Source: Pinus tabuliformis (Eukaryota > Streptophyta > Pinopsida > Pinales > Pinaceae). From it: a stretch of DNA of 64,000 bases. Positions 35,306-46,347 of the stretch are shown piece by piece. The stretch spans positions 826,334,503 to 826,398,502 of the forward strand of contig CM062819.1 of the NCBI GenBank assembly GCA_031772625.1. The letters run 5' to 3'. How positions within the stretch are numbered: the stretch's first letter is position 1; every line of letters begins with the position of its first letter. The position numbers and the translations under genes were made by a program. The notes under the pieces were generated by a model. That model ran no database searches. It was not told the DNA's origin and saw nothing but the letters and a program-made list of their open reading frames with translations.

Positions 35306-35310
35306 ATTAC

Positions 35311-36130
35311 CTAGACATGAAAGGGATTGACCCTCAGCTATGTATGCACCACATTTACATTGAAAAATATGCAAGACCCATTTGACAACCTTAGTGTAGA
35401 TTAAATCCTCACCTAAAGGATATTGTTAAAGAAGAACTTCAAAAACTATTAGATGTGAATTTTATCTATCCTATATCTGAAAATAAATGGGTTTCCCCAT
35501 TAGTAGTGGTCCCTAAAAATAATGGGAAGTGGCGGATATGCATTGACTACAGAGAACTCAACAAAGCAATGCAACAAGACCATTTTCCCCTTCCATTCAT
35601 CGATCAGGTCCTAGATATGTTGGCAGGGAAGAAATTATTTTCTTTCCTGGATGGCTTCAATGGCTACATCCAAATTCAGATTGCCCCTGAAGACCAGGAT
35701 AAAACTACTTTTACCTACCCATGGGGAACATTTGCTTATAGGGTATTACCTTTTAGATTATGCAATGCACCTGCTACATTCCAAAGAGCCATACTTAGTA
35801 TTTTTGCAGAATTGATAAATGAAGGTTTGGAAGTGTACATGAATGATTTCACACCCTATGGAGATGACTTTGAATAGGAATTACGGACATTGGAGAAAGT
35901 CCTAGAACGGTGTATCACTACTAGGGTATGCTTAAGCCACGAGAAGTACCATATGATGATGAGAGAGGACCTGATCCTAGGTCATTTCACTTCAGCAACT
36001 GGAATTCAGGTAGATCCAACAAAAATACAGGTAATCCTCTTATTAGCTACTCCCTACACTCAAACAGAGGTACGTAGTTTTTTGGGATTTGCAGGATATT
36101 ATCGTAGATTTATAAATAACTTCTCATAAT
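35311..36130 (+). pseudogene. Element B reverse transcriptase (after the element C insertion)
   Basis: Continuation of the frame cut at 27819. Motifs: WVSPLVVVPKNNGKWRICID (35488-35547), YRELNKA, FSFLDGFNGYIQI (35641-35679, with the first catalytic Asp), TYPWGTFAYRVLPF, LCNAPATFQRA, and the active-site box YMNDF (about 35836-35850). Plant relatives carry YMDDF, so the first Asp of the pair is Asn here. Changing this metal-binding residue should abolish polymerase activity. The stop at 35875 is followed by more of the domain to FLGFAGYYRRFI (about 36079-36114). Confidence 0.85.
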
Positions 36131-36640
36131 TGTTGCACCATTATATGCCCTAACAATAAATGTTGATTTTATATGGACTGACCAATGTGACATTGCCTTT
36201 ACAGAGTTTAAATAGCTACAATCAACAACACCAGTATTATTAGGGCCGAATTGGGATATACCATTCCAGATTTCATTAGACACGTCAGATTTAGTCGTTG
36301 GAGTAGTTCTTGGCCAAGAAGATGACAAGAAACCCTACGTTTTATATTACATTAGCAACAACTTAACTCCTGCTGAGTTGAACTATACAGTAACAGAGAA
36401 AGAGTTTTTTAGCTGTTATTTATGCTATTAACAAATTCAGACACTAGATAACTGGATGTGCTGTAGTTCTGTATACTGATCACTCTGCTATCAAATATTT
36501 AGCTAATAAACCCATCACGAATGGAAGAGTGACACATTGGTTACTACTTTTGCAGGAATTTGACATAACTATAAAGGATCGACTGGGGAGGGAAAACCTT
36601 GTGGCTGATTTCCTCTCCCAAGTGCCAAGAATAGACAATG
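36131..36640 (+). pseudogene. Element B RNase H
   Basis: Broken in several frames. Recognisable pieces are YTDHSAIKYLANK (36472-36510), RVTHWLLLLQEFDITIKDRLG and NLVADFLSQVPR (36595-36630), which form the C-terminal half of a Ty3 RNase H and the linker to integrase. Frameshifts occur around 36130-36430. The domain would degrade the RNA template. Confidence 0.75.
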
Positions 36641-38038
36641 TAATGGTGGTAGAATACCAGTTCCCGGATGAACATCTGTTCGCTATGACCGTAAAAAAAC
36701 CATGGTATGCAAATGTGGCGAATTATTTAGGAGTAGGAAAACTGCCCAAACATCTGACACCCAGAGAAAGGAAATTAATAGTGCAGTGCAGCACTCGGTT
36801 CTCCTGGATCTAAGGATACCTTTTTCACACAGGGACCAATATGCACATCTGCAGGTGTATCAGGGAAGATGAAATTTATGATATCTTAAAATCCTGCCAC
36901 AATGGACCTTGCAGTGGACATTTTGCAGACCACAGAGCTGGACATAAAATTTTGCAAATGGGCTACTATTGGCCCACGATTTTTAAGGATGCTAAGAAAT
37001 TTGTCCAAGCATGCGATAGTTGCCAAAGGAGGGGTCGCCCGGCCAATCTGATGAGATGCCCCTGCATCCACAGCTGGTGATAGAACCCTTTGAGTGATGG
37101 GCGTAGATTTCGTGGGGTTGATCAACCCACCATCCAATCAGAAATCATATATATTGGTTACAACAGAATACGTAACTAAATGGGTGGAGGCAGTAACATT
37201 ACCAAGAGTGACAGAGGAAACAGTGATTAGTTTTCTTTTTGAAATTTTTGTGCGATGTGGCTTACCCAAAGAAGTAATTATTGATGGGGGGCAACAATTT
37301 GTAGGCCACAAGATTTTTGGTACACTGAAGAATCATCACATTATTCACAGAATTACCTCTTCGTATCACCTGCAGACAAACCGGCAGGTGGAGAGTACCA
37401 ACAAGGTAATTGAAGTTATTCTAACAAAGACAGTCTCATCGCACAGATGGGACTGGGTGACTCGACTGCCAGAGGCCTTGTGGGCATATTGCACGACTTG
37501 GAGTAACACAATTGGATACTCTCCATATCTGCTGGTATTTGGTAAGGAACCCATTTTCCCCATAGAATTTGAGATATAGACACTAAGGATAGCGTAGGAA
37601 GTGGGACTGGATTTATCTAAAGCCCAGATTAACAAACTACAACAAATAAATGAATTAGATGAAATTAGGCTATTGGCTCTACAACATGCTGCACTCATTC
37701 ATCAACAAAGAGCCAAGTGGCATGATTCCCTAATTAAGAAAAAGACATTTCATGAGGGTGACTGGGCACTTCTTTATGATTCCAGGTTTCAAGACTTCCC
37801 TGGTAAACTACAGACTAGATGGTTAGGCCCCTATGAAATAAAGGAAGTACATGACAATGGCACTCTTACATTGGCCACCATTGATGGGTCTAGTTTTTCC
37901 TTAAAATCAAATGGGCATCGGGTGTGCCTCTACCAAAAACCACTTACAAGAGAATGTTTTTACCAACAGATATGCAAAGACTCCACCATGCAAATCCTAG
38001 CTACAGAAGGAAATCCTTCGGCAGCTTCATTATTGTAA
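36641..38038 (+). pseudogene. Element B integrase
   Basis: The zinc-binding segment is CHNGPCSGHFADHRAGHKILQ (shown in part; 36895-36955) with CDSCQRRG (37012-37035). The core has VDFVGLINP with the first Asp (37099), LPKEVIIDGGQQFVG (37262-37306) and QVESTNKVIE with the Glu (37385-37415), followed by WDWVTRLPEALWAY. A C-terminal segment ends WLGPYEIKEVHDNGTLTLA (37822-37878). Stops at 36813, 37078 and 37577 break it. No chromodomain follows. The 35-bp hairpin array starts 56 bases after the final stop (38038). Confidence 0.85.
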
Positions 38039-38093
38039 AAAGTTATTTCTTTTGTAAAAACTGTAAATATGATTGCTAATTTGATTTTCTGCA

Positions 38094-39075
38094 CTTTTGA
38101 TTTTTGTTGTTCCCTCTTCAAAACAACACGTTTTATTTTTGTTATTCCCTCTTCGGAACAACACTTTTGATTTTTGTTGTTCCCTCTTCGAAACAACAAT
38201 TTTGATTTTTTTTTTCCCTCTTCGGAACAACACTTTTGTTTTTTGTTGTTCCCTCTTCAGAACAACACTTTTGATTTTTGTTGTTCCCTCTTCGGAACGA
38301 CACTTTTGATTTTTGATGTCCCCTCTTTGAAACAACACTTTTGATTTTTTTTGTCCCCTCTTCGAAACAACACTTTTGATTTTTGTTGTTCCCTCTTCGG
38401 AACAACACTTTTGATTTTTGTTGTTCCCTCTTCGGAACAACACTTTTGATTTTTGTTGTTCCCACTTCGGAACAACACGTTTGATTTTTGTTGTTCCCTC
38501 TTCGAAACAACACTTTTGATTTTTGTTGTTCCCTCTTCAGAACAACACGTTTGATTTTTTTTGTTCCCTCTTCAGAACAACACTTTTGATTCTTGTTGTT
38601 CCCACTTCAGAATAGCACTTTTGATTTTTGTTGTTCCCACTTCGGAACAACACTTTTGATTTTTGTTGTTCCCTCTTCGGAACAACACTTTTGATTTTTT
38701 TTGTTCCCACTTCGGAACAACACTTTTGATTTTTGTTGTTCCCTCTTCGAAACAACAATTTTGATTTTTGTTGTTCCCTCTTCGGAACAACACTTTTGAT
38801 TTTTGTTGTTCCTTCGTCGGAACAACACATTTGATTTTTGTTGTTCCCTCTTTGGATAGCACATTTGATTTTTGTTGTTCCCTCTTTGGAACAGCACTTT
38901 TGATTTTTTCTGTTCCCACTTCGGAACAACACTTTTGATTTTTGTTGTTCCCACTTCGGAACAACGCTTTCATTTTTCCTGTTCCCACTTCGGAACAACA
39001 CTTTTGTTTTTGATGTTCCCACTTCAGAACAACAATTTTTTTGCATGTTTGTTGTTCCATCTTTGGAACAACACT
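38094..39075. repeat. 35-bp minisatellite, about 28 units, each a hairpin
   Basis: The unit is an 11-base T-rich spacer (CTTTTGATTTT), an arm TGTTGTTCC, loop CTCTTC or CACTTC, and arm GGAACAACA: 9-bp perfect stems repeated every 35 bases. Unit starts at 38401, 38436 and 38471 show the fixed period. Degenerate units continue to about 39150. The minus strand lacks stops in all three frames across most of the array because the unit itself has none. The resulting 120-170-residue Lys/Glu-rich ORFs are artefacts. Some arms carry changes without a compensating change. It sits just after B's integrase gene. Confidence 0.92.
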
Positions 39076-40652
39076 TTTTGTTGTTTGTTGTTCAAATACT
39101 ACCTTTTTTTAGAATTTGTTGTTGTTCCTTCTCTGGACCAGCATTTTTGCTTCTTGAAGTCATGTATTTTTTAAACAACACCCTTTTTCCTTGCATTTTT
39201 GTAATGTTGAACAGCACTCCAAGACTATTCCTAGCTAATCTCAGCCCCATTTTTCTAATTCCCTTTCATGGCATGAAGTACAATACTTTTATAAGGATGA
39301 GAATTATGGATTCTATTAAAGCAGGTGAATATCCTTAATGTTATGATCTTTAACAAGACAGCTTCTTGATGATAGATTTCTTAAAAAATGGGGAAGGACA
39401 CAATTATTTATATATTACTTTACTGTATTGATTTCTGTTGTATATAATATTGATTTATCATCTTTACCATGTTGGTTCCACCCCTCCTGGTTATAATCCT
39501 CTCTATCTATTATAAGTGAGATTATGGGTATATCTTTTTTTCTATTGATATTCAACTTCTTCCACCATCCCTACTCTTAAGGAGTACTGAGCCTCCCTCT
39601 ATTTATTATAAAAATGTGTACTAACAACAAATTTTGCCTACAGAAATAGGATAGGGGGTCTCATTAAGAGCCAACCTACCATGTTCATAAGGATGTAGCA
39701 ATGTGACATTCCCACTATGGCCACCACACCAAGGTTATGATCCAAAGGATGGCTAAAACATCCTTGGAACAGGAGGTTTCATCACGAGCCAACCTGATCA
39801 CTTTTGCTACTTCCCAGTGAATGGCAGTGTGGTCATCTGGTTACCATGCCAGCACACTGATCTCTTCTATAGAAACAATAATGGAATTCTCCAACTATAA
39901 ATTAAGGATCCTAGCTCATATGGGTTAAAAAGAAACTCTATCGAGGCTATGGACACCTGTTGGCAACAAAAACTCTGCTTATGGAATTGAAGTTCCATTT
40001 TCAACATCAATAATTACTATAATACCCTCTTCTTACTTTTCTTTTTATCAGAAGAATTATTTCCTTAATTTCTCCCTACCTTGAACCTTTATGCATGAGT
40101 TAATGTTTTTAGTCAATCATATCATTTGCAGCTGGAATATCATCAACAAAGCATCTTTCTTTCATATTGTCGTCCTCTTTCCTTACTACATAACCTATCA
40201 TCAACCAAAGCATCTTGTCTCTTATCAATGACCATCATTACACACCTCACTTTCATAATATCCATACCGTTTATAGTCCTCTCATTAATATATGTACTCT
40301 GTCCCATATTAATGTCGTATCTTTCACCCTTGGACGTTGCCATCAAAACAACATTCCCCCGTCCCTTCGGTTGTAGGCGACCTCTCATCTTGAAGTAGGG
40401 AGGGGACCTTCATTACACTCGTGCATGTGGTATAACTATTTTATTGGATTTCATAGGGTTATATGGTACTCTATGATCACACAGCATGTGGCAAAATAAT
40501 AGTCTTCGAATTAATGAATTCTCATATAAATATTGTTTAAAATTGGAAAACTTAGTTGTTACAACTTGTCGTTCTATCTCTATGTTGATCTTTGTTGTTG
40601 TGTTTTCTCCACTACACTAATCCTTTGCAATAGTAGGAAGAATTCAATAATT
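39076..40652. other. Element B spacer between the minisatellite and the accessory ORFs
   Basis: No protein family, LTR or tandem array is visible beyond two decayed minisatellite units to about 39150. The stretch 39640-39960 is more balanced in base composition but lacks a long frame. It may be the leader or intron of a spliced accessory-ORF transcript, which is an inference from position only. Confidence 0.4.
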
Positions 40653-41658
40653 ATGGGGGGTAAGTCAGTGCGTCGAGAACCTTTAGTGCTGGAAGTCTCC
40701 AACAAAGCCAAGGAAATTCTGGTTTGCGCAAAGTGGATATCATACTTCACAAGATTTCAACCCCCTAGTGAGGAAATCGCTATTCAATTTCTACAGCATC
40801 TGCAGAATGGTCAATCCCTAGTGAGAGGTAGAAGAATTACAGTATTAGACATTGTAATAGTTGAAGTATCAGGGTTTCCAGGAGAAGGAACTACATGGCC
40901 AAAAAACACATAATGTTACAAGACGTGGTGGACATTTTCAGAGATGTAGGTGAGGAATTAACCAAGAAAGGCAAGGGCATACAACCATCCTCTCTGGTAG
41001 AACCATGGTGTGTGTTGGAAAATGTTGTCAAGAGGTACATTACCTGTGATGGACAACGAGACGTGGTAAGACCACGACAACTCAAACTTTTACTGCTTTG
41101 AAACTAAAGATCATTGTTAATCTGCCATCTTTATTGAATTTATTGATGCATGATACCGCCGATAGAATAAGATGGGCTAGGCACCTAGAAACCGTAGTTA
41201 GCCACCATGGATTGATTAGACTAATTGTTACCCACAACCTCGTTCAACAAAACTTCACTTGGGATGGTCTCATAGTGCCCCTAGAGATTAGTCAAAGCCC
41301 TATAATCCAAAATCCTGAAATTTTGGCGATAAACCAGCAGGGCCCTGTTCCGAAAAGGAAAAGGACTACCCACTCAAACATTGAACCCGACAAGTGCAAG
41401 TGGTCTGCAAGGTTATATCTAGTCCAAAGAATGTTTGTAGATAGCGCCGAACAACCTGTAGAACCATCCAGACCAATTAGTATACAGGACTCCAAGTCGG
41501 AACCAGAGGAAGAACTTGAACAAGGGGAGGGATGTCATCCAAAATCAAAACCCTGGGAAGAGGCCAAGTCAGGACAAGAACCCGAGGAAGAGGATAGACC
41601 GAACTCAAAACAAGAAAGGGAAGAACACCTTGATGATGAACTGGAAAATGAAGAATAA
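40653..41658 (+). pseudogene. Element B accessory ORF, part 1
   Basis: ATG at 40653 gives MGGKSVRREPLVLEVSNKAK, then FLQHLQNGQSLVRGRRI and VIVEVSGFPGEGTTW (about 40855-40899). Two frame changes (near 40905 and 41095) lead into VVDIFRDVGEELTKKGKG, DTADRIRWARHLETVVSHHG and an acidic tail rich in Glu, Pro and Lys (41460-41658). The E-V-S-G-F-P-x-x-G-x-x-W motif resembles a domain found in plant retroelement ORFs and has the look of a PMD-type motif. I cannot name the family. Its place between integrase and the 3' LTR is where Tat/Athila elements carry extra ORFs. No signal peptide or transmembrane segment supports an envelope protein. Confidence 0.5.
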
Positions 41659-42614
41659 CCTCCTCAAACATCAACCATGAGTCCCCAAAATGATATTCTG
41701 CAAGATTTTAAGACAGGGATGGCTCAGGTCTTGGCAAATATAAATGCATACATGCAGCCTGGAGGATCACTTGATCATAACCTAATGGAAGCAATCCCTA
41801 GAAGACTTTGGGCATACAGAAATTCTACCCTCTGACCAGGAAAAGGAAGCAGACACAAAAGTTATTCATGAATCAGACAACCAGTCTAGTGACACAATTC
41901 TATTGGAACACAGCCATGATAAACAACAGAAATATTTAGATGCAAAAGCTATTGACAAGCCTGCTAGTGTAAAAGATGCTCCTTATAAGAGGAGAATTGC
42001 CGAAGAAAAACTAAATAAGTTGAGACACAAATATCAAAAGCTTCAAAAGACCATTAAAAGGCTACGCCGGAAGCTTAAAAGAATTGCAAATGGAAAAACC
42101 CATAACACTACTCCTGAGGTAGTCTTTGTGGCTATGCAAATGGAAATATGTAAGGGAGGTCAAGAGAGACCCAAACCAAACTCATTCCTACTCGAACAAT
42201 AGCCACCCAGACAAATTTGCATGCAGACTTAGTGGATGCAGCGATTCAGATGCAGGGTTTGTCCTCCCATAATAAGGAAGTACAAACCGAGGAAATATCC
42301 TCCTGTAGCATAGGCACTCAGATAGAAGAACAAGCTAAGGATATCCTGTCAAGCAAAGACACTATTCTCCTAAAGCTACAAGAAGAACTGATGCAAACCC
42401 AGCTTGCACTAGAACGATGTGAACAAGAGACAATCCCTCTGCAAAAATATCAAGAGTTTCAAAAACAGTTTAGGGAATTAACCATAACTGAAAACGGGAC
42501 TTTTGACAAATTTAGACAGGAAGAAGAAAAGCTGAAGAAGGTGAAGACCAAGCTGGATAGAGCCAGGAATCAGATAGACACCATTTGCTCGCTATATTCA
42601 AATGTCTTGACATG
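41659..42614 (+). pseudogene. Element B accessory ORF, part 2 (coiled coil)
   Basis: It runs through several frames: MSPQNDILQDFKTGMAQVLA (41677), then a basic helix KLNKLRHKYQKLQKTIKRLR (about 42011-42070), then from 42217 a frame with QMQGLSSHNKEVQTEEIS and long heptads (LQEELMQTQLALERCEQ; FRQEEEKLKKVKTKLDRA). The solo LTR at 42615 breaks this frame after NVLTC. The same frame continues beyond the insertion at 43853. A coiled-coil structural or RNA-associated role is possible. No family is recognised. Confidence 0.45.
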
Positions 42615-43852
42615 TAGGTTGTTGGGCTTCAAAATTGTCCTTATTTTCACTCCATTATTCACCAATATCTTCACATTTTACCTTCATGTCACCTCCATTC
42701 CACCTCCACATCATTACATTTACCTCATTATTGGGTTATAGCTATGCTTTTCCAAAGTTTATTAATTCTTAACATTTTAAAGTGGATTTATGGTTAAACT
42801 TTAGAAAATAATATGCTTATACTTATACCTAACAATTAGAATGAGTTTGTTGACATGTGTAGGTACAAAGGAAGCTTCCAGGGCATATTTATGTGGCCTT
42901 GAATGATCAAATTCGAATTTGATAAGATAAGCCTCATGGAAAAGATCATGATCTCATGGAGAAGATCAAGGACAAAAGGGGGTTATGTGTCTAGATGGTT
43001 GAGAAATGTATGGAACTAAAGAGAGATTAGTGGATCATCATTATGAGTTTGTTATCTCATCCCATTGTATAAATAGGAGTACCTCCTCCATTCCAAGAGG
43101 GGGGACTCTTGGAGCATGTATCCAACTTATGATGGAATAGAATAAAGCTTCATTTTACATAAATTTCCATTATATAGTTTTAGATATAAATTGTGTTAAT
43201 GTAGGATATGAATTTATGGAATAACTTGTCACTTTGTTCTTAGGAGAATTGAGCTTACTCTAGAAGGATCAAAGGAACATTTTATTTCATAATAGATCTT
43301 ATTTCATTGCTTAGATGTTTGAGGATTTGCTTGTGATTGATGAATGAGTTTTAAATTAAAATCTTATCAAGCATATGAGGGAACAACCAAGGGTCTAAGT
43401 TAGGCTCTCCCTCCATTTGATTTGCATGATAATTGAAATTCATTCTTTTGCTTTTATGTCTCAAGTATTTCATTTCTTATGCTTACGAATGAATCTTAGT
43501 TTAGTTTGGATCAGTATATGAGGGGAAATCAAGGGACTAAGTTAGTCTTTCTCTCTATTTGAATCCAAACAACAATTAAAGTTCATTCTCTTGTCTTTAT
43601 TTCAAGTTTCTGGTTTTATGTAATCAAGGATTTCTTTTCAATCTATGATACTGTAGGGAAGGAAAACCAGGACCTCCGTAATTAGGAGCCTCTTCCCTTG
43701 CATATTATATTGAATCGTAAATAATTTAGCTAGACATAGAGTTAGTTGCCTACTCCTGCATATATATTGTTGGCACCATCACAAGCTTACGAGTTTCCCT
43801 AGTTGATAATTTAATGAAAGCAATTTAAGCAAATAAATTGCCCAACATAGGT
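42615..43852 (+). mobile_element. Solo LTR in element B's accessory ORF
   Basis: The insert 42620-43847 (1228 bp) has perfect TGTTGGGC/GCCCAACA ends and TAGGT duplications at 42615-42619 and 43848-43852. TATAAATAG is at 43068. A diverged internal duplication lies at about 43380-43480 and 43520-43620. No primer-binding site or coding domain is present. Its apparent ORF ends (for example 42741) are read-through from the host gene. Confidence 0.92.
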
Positions 43853-44669
43853 CTCCAGCCACAAATTATGCCATGTTTTTATTCGAACGGTACTTATTGT
43901 TAAAGATTAAAACCGTAAGAGCTAGCAAGCCAATCAAGTTAAAGATAATTGAGATTTTATAAGTTGTTGCAAGGAACATAGCGAAAAAGTCCAAAGGCTT
44001 CTTTGTGAATTTTATCTGCAGAATTTCATATTAGAAGCAGAAGTTGATAAAAACCCTAGCCCTTTTGTTGGAGATATTCAATTCCAGGCTTTTATCTCTT
44101 TTGCACTTAATCAACTTAAGTGGTTTAAGGCGTATAATTCATTCCAAAGATAGGAACACAGGTTGGATCTCTGGGTAAGAAGTGAGCCTACTCACCCTTT
44201 GAAATTGTTTGCTAGACATAAAAGGCTGATGGCACAAGAAGGCATGATCCAAATTTTAGGGCCCATACGTAAGGAAATTGTGCAGAAAGGAACAACATAT
44301 TTCCTCTCTATCCAAGAAAGATCCTTGGCTGCATCCAAAATGAGATGGACGGTCTCAACTAACAGTGTTAAGGAAAGAGAACTATTTAATTATGGGAACT
44401 TCAAATCTGCTGTAAGCCAGTTAATCACATATAGCAATATTAGTTTGAGGGAAGGGCCTTATTGGTTGGGATGTCGATTTAGATGTCCCATTATTTTGTA
44501 TCCTCCAGAAGGGCATCAGTTTGACTATGAGTTACATAAAGGACACGAACAGACAAACTTTTCAAATTTGGCACAAAATCATGGTTTCAGGCCTGATAAA
44601 GAAACCTTTTTTCCAACCTACTCCTTAACTACATTACATAGGAACTATTTATTTGTCATGAGGACATGA
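43853..44669 (+). pseudogene. Element B accessory ORF, part 3
   Basis: After the insertion the frame resumes with SPATNYAMFLFERYLLLK and is then broken near 43960. From about 44010 another frame reads FILEAEVDKNPSPFVGDIQ and, after a stop near 44150, a long open stretch (44163-44669) with HKRLMAQEGMIQILGPIRK, FNYGNFKSAVSQLITYSN and YWLGCRFRCPIILYPP. No known family or membrane segment is evident. It ends 22 bases before the 3' LTR. Parts 1-3 probably made one or two proteins. Confidence 0.45.
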
Positions 44670-44678
44670 AAAAAGGTA

Positions 44679-44690
44679 AGCAGGGGAGTA
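44679..44690 (+). promoter_or_regulatory. Element B polypurine tract
   Basis: AGCAGGGGAGTA abuts the 3' LTR start; a longer A/G run begins at 44669. Confidence 0.75.
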
Positions 44691-45847
44691 TGTTGAGCCT
44701 TGCAATAGGTATGTATTTACTCTTGATTATTTTCTTTTTCCTCCTTTCTTATCCATCTTGTGCTATGATATAATAAAAAATTGATAGGATTTTGATAAGG
44801 AATGAACAAAACTGCGTTTGATACGATTTGACTGACCAAACTAACTCTCATTAATTTTTATGTAGAAAAATAGAGGAATGAATAGCTATTTTTCCCAAGT
44901 CGGAACATCAAAAGCTAATCAAGGAAAATGAGACGCGTCGGGTACTGTCAAACCAAGGAACAAGTCAAGGAGATCAATGCGAGATAGAAGAATTGTCTGA
45001 AGATAGAATTTAGTTGTGAATCCCTCGGGATCTCCTGATCTTGAGGGATCACATTTATCTTTTCCTTTTGAATATAAAAGAGAAGACTAAAGAGGGATCT
45101 CTCGTCTTTTACTTGGATTGTAATTTTAATTTATAGAAGGGTGATTATGAGGAGCAAGATCGTGTTGTAATGATAAGTGACTTTGATGATTAATATACAA
45201 CTCACGTTGTTGTTCATTCATATATTCTGAAATCGTTAAGCAGTGTTCACTAGTGGCTAGGGCCCGGTCTCTGGTGGAACTTACTGTTGTTCTTTGCTTT
45301 ATGCATTTTCTGTTTCCTGCAAGTTATTCTACTTTATAGCTTTCAGTTGATGTATATTCGTTGAATCAGATTTCTGGTATTCATTTCATTAATGCACAGT
45401 CATAGTTGGTTTTATTTAATTCATGTCATGGATTGAATTAGTTATCGGTTAAAGAATAATTTCTGGTTAATTGCATAATAGAGTGTGATTGATTAAATGC
45501 TTTCTTTCTATCCAATAGTTTAAGTACAACTAAAAGAGTTCAATTAATACTACGATGCTCTCGATTGATTTTCATTTGAATTTAGTTGATTAAGATTGAA
45601 TTACAGTATTGTTCAAGATCGAGTCACGATGCTTAGATGAATTATTTCTTTTAGAGTTACAAGCTTGAGACTTATGATTGCATCCATTTAATCTTGTATT
45701 GAATTTCATAGCTTAGTTTAAAGCATTACTCTCTGGATTTATAGCTTGCACATATTGTGTACACTCTTGGAATAAAAAGACTTACCCGGGTTGATAATTA
45801 ATGTGAGGCAATTAGGAGTTTTAAAAGACACCTTTTAGCACCCAACA
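44691..45847 (+). repeat. Element B 3' LTR
   Basis: Pairs with 23325-24482. TATAAAAG is at 45073-45080. The TSD TGCAT follows. Confidence 0.93.
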
Positions 45848-45852
45848 TGCAT

Positions 45853-46330
45853 GGGAAGGCCTATGCTGCAATGGTCTCCTATTCAATTTCGAAAAGCGAA
45901 CCAACAAAATATCCTACCTATGGGAAGATTGCAGGGAATAATGGTAGATATCAAAGGTGTGAGCGCTCTTGCAGATTTCGAAGTGATAGAGATTATTGAT
46001 GACAGCAATCCCTATCCCGTGCTATTGGGAATAGATTGGGCCACTGACATGAATGGAGTGATAATCTAAAGAAGCGCAAGATTATTTTCGAGAAAAAGTC
46101 ACTATGGGTAGTGGTACCTTTAGACCCTGCGAAAGGATCGAGCTACACAGAGCCAGTGCGCGATTACGATAGCGACGACGATCTAGACTGTATCTACAAG
46201 ATAATTGCATGGGAAAAGGACTAGGTAAATCCAACAACAGATGACAGACTTTCGTGGGAGCGCAAAAGCTCTTGCACCTCAGGTTCAGAAGAGGAAATAG
46301 AACGATGGCAAAACCGGTTACACGAGATAA
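45853..46330 (+). pseudogene. Element A protease, 3' part, and linker
   Basis: The frame continues from 23319 as GRPMLQWSPIQFRKANQQN and reaches FEVIEIIDDSNPYPVLLGID (about 45979-46038), the end of a retropepsin-like domain, with W and A next. It then frays through a stop at 46067. The linker (to about 46330) is acidic and could once have joined to reverse transcriptase. No reverse transcriptase motif was found before the second gag-like block. Confidence 0.65.
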
Positions 46331-46347
46331 CCACACTCAACTGTAAC

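Larger units (their letters stand above)
27815..35310 (+). mobile_element. Element C: large non-autonomous LTR element (LARD-like)
   Basis: LTRs at 27820-29729 and 32784-35305 share TGATGC/GCATCA ends. TSDs are ATTAC at 27815-27819 and 35306-35310. The 5' LTR is followed by a TGGTATCAGAGC primer-binding site. The internal region is about 3.05 kb, with no gag, protease, reverse transcriptase or integrase motif, but it has a long decayed frame (30527-32137). The element lies in the reverse transcriptase of B. Its 3' LTR holds a Copia solo LTR. Native size is about 6.9 kb. Mobilisation would need proteins from another element. Confidence 0.92.
23320..45852 (+). mobile_element. Element B: Tat/Athila-like Ty3 retrotransposon with nested insertions
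   Basis: LTRs at 23325-24482 and 44691-45847 (1158 and 1157 bp) begin TGTTGAGCC and end GCACCCAACA. TSDs are TGCAT at 23320-23324 and 45848-45852. A tRNA-Asp-type primer-binding site and a polypurine tract are present. Order: gag, protease, reverse transcriptase, RNase H, integrase, hairpin minisatellite, accessory ORFs. Element C and a solo LTR are nested inside. Without them B is about 13.8 kb. The tRNA-Asp site, absence of a chromodomain, and long 3' region with extra ORFs fit the Tat/Athila branch. All genes carry stops. Confidence 0.92.

Noticed and set aside
38030..39060. Several overlapping minus-strand ORFs of 70-170 residues (Lys/Glu-rich, repeating CCSEEGTTKIKS-like units)
   Set aside because: They are the 35-bp satellite read in three frames. 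The unit has no stop in any frame, so openness is not evidence of a gene.
38094..39075. CRISPR array
   Set aside because: Repeats are contiguous with no unique spacers, the context is a plant retrotransposon, and the unit length is fixed.
38120..39075. Heat-shock elements (TTCnnGAA) in the array
   Set aside because: The TTC and GAA words in the unit are separated by one base, not two.
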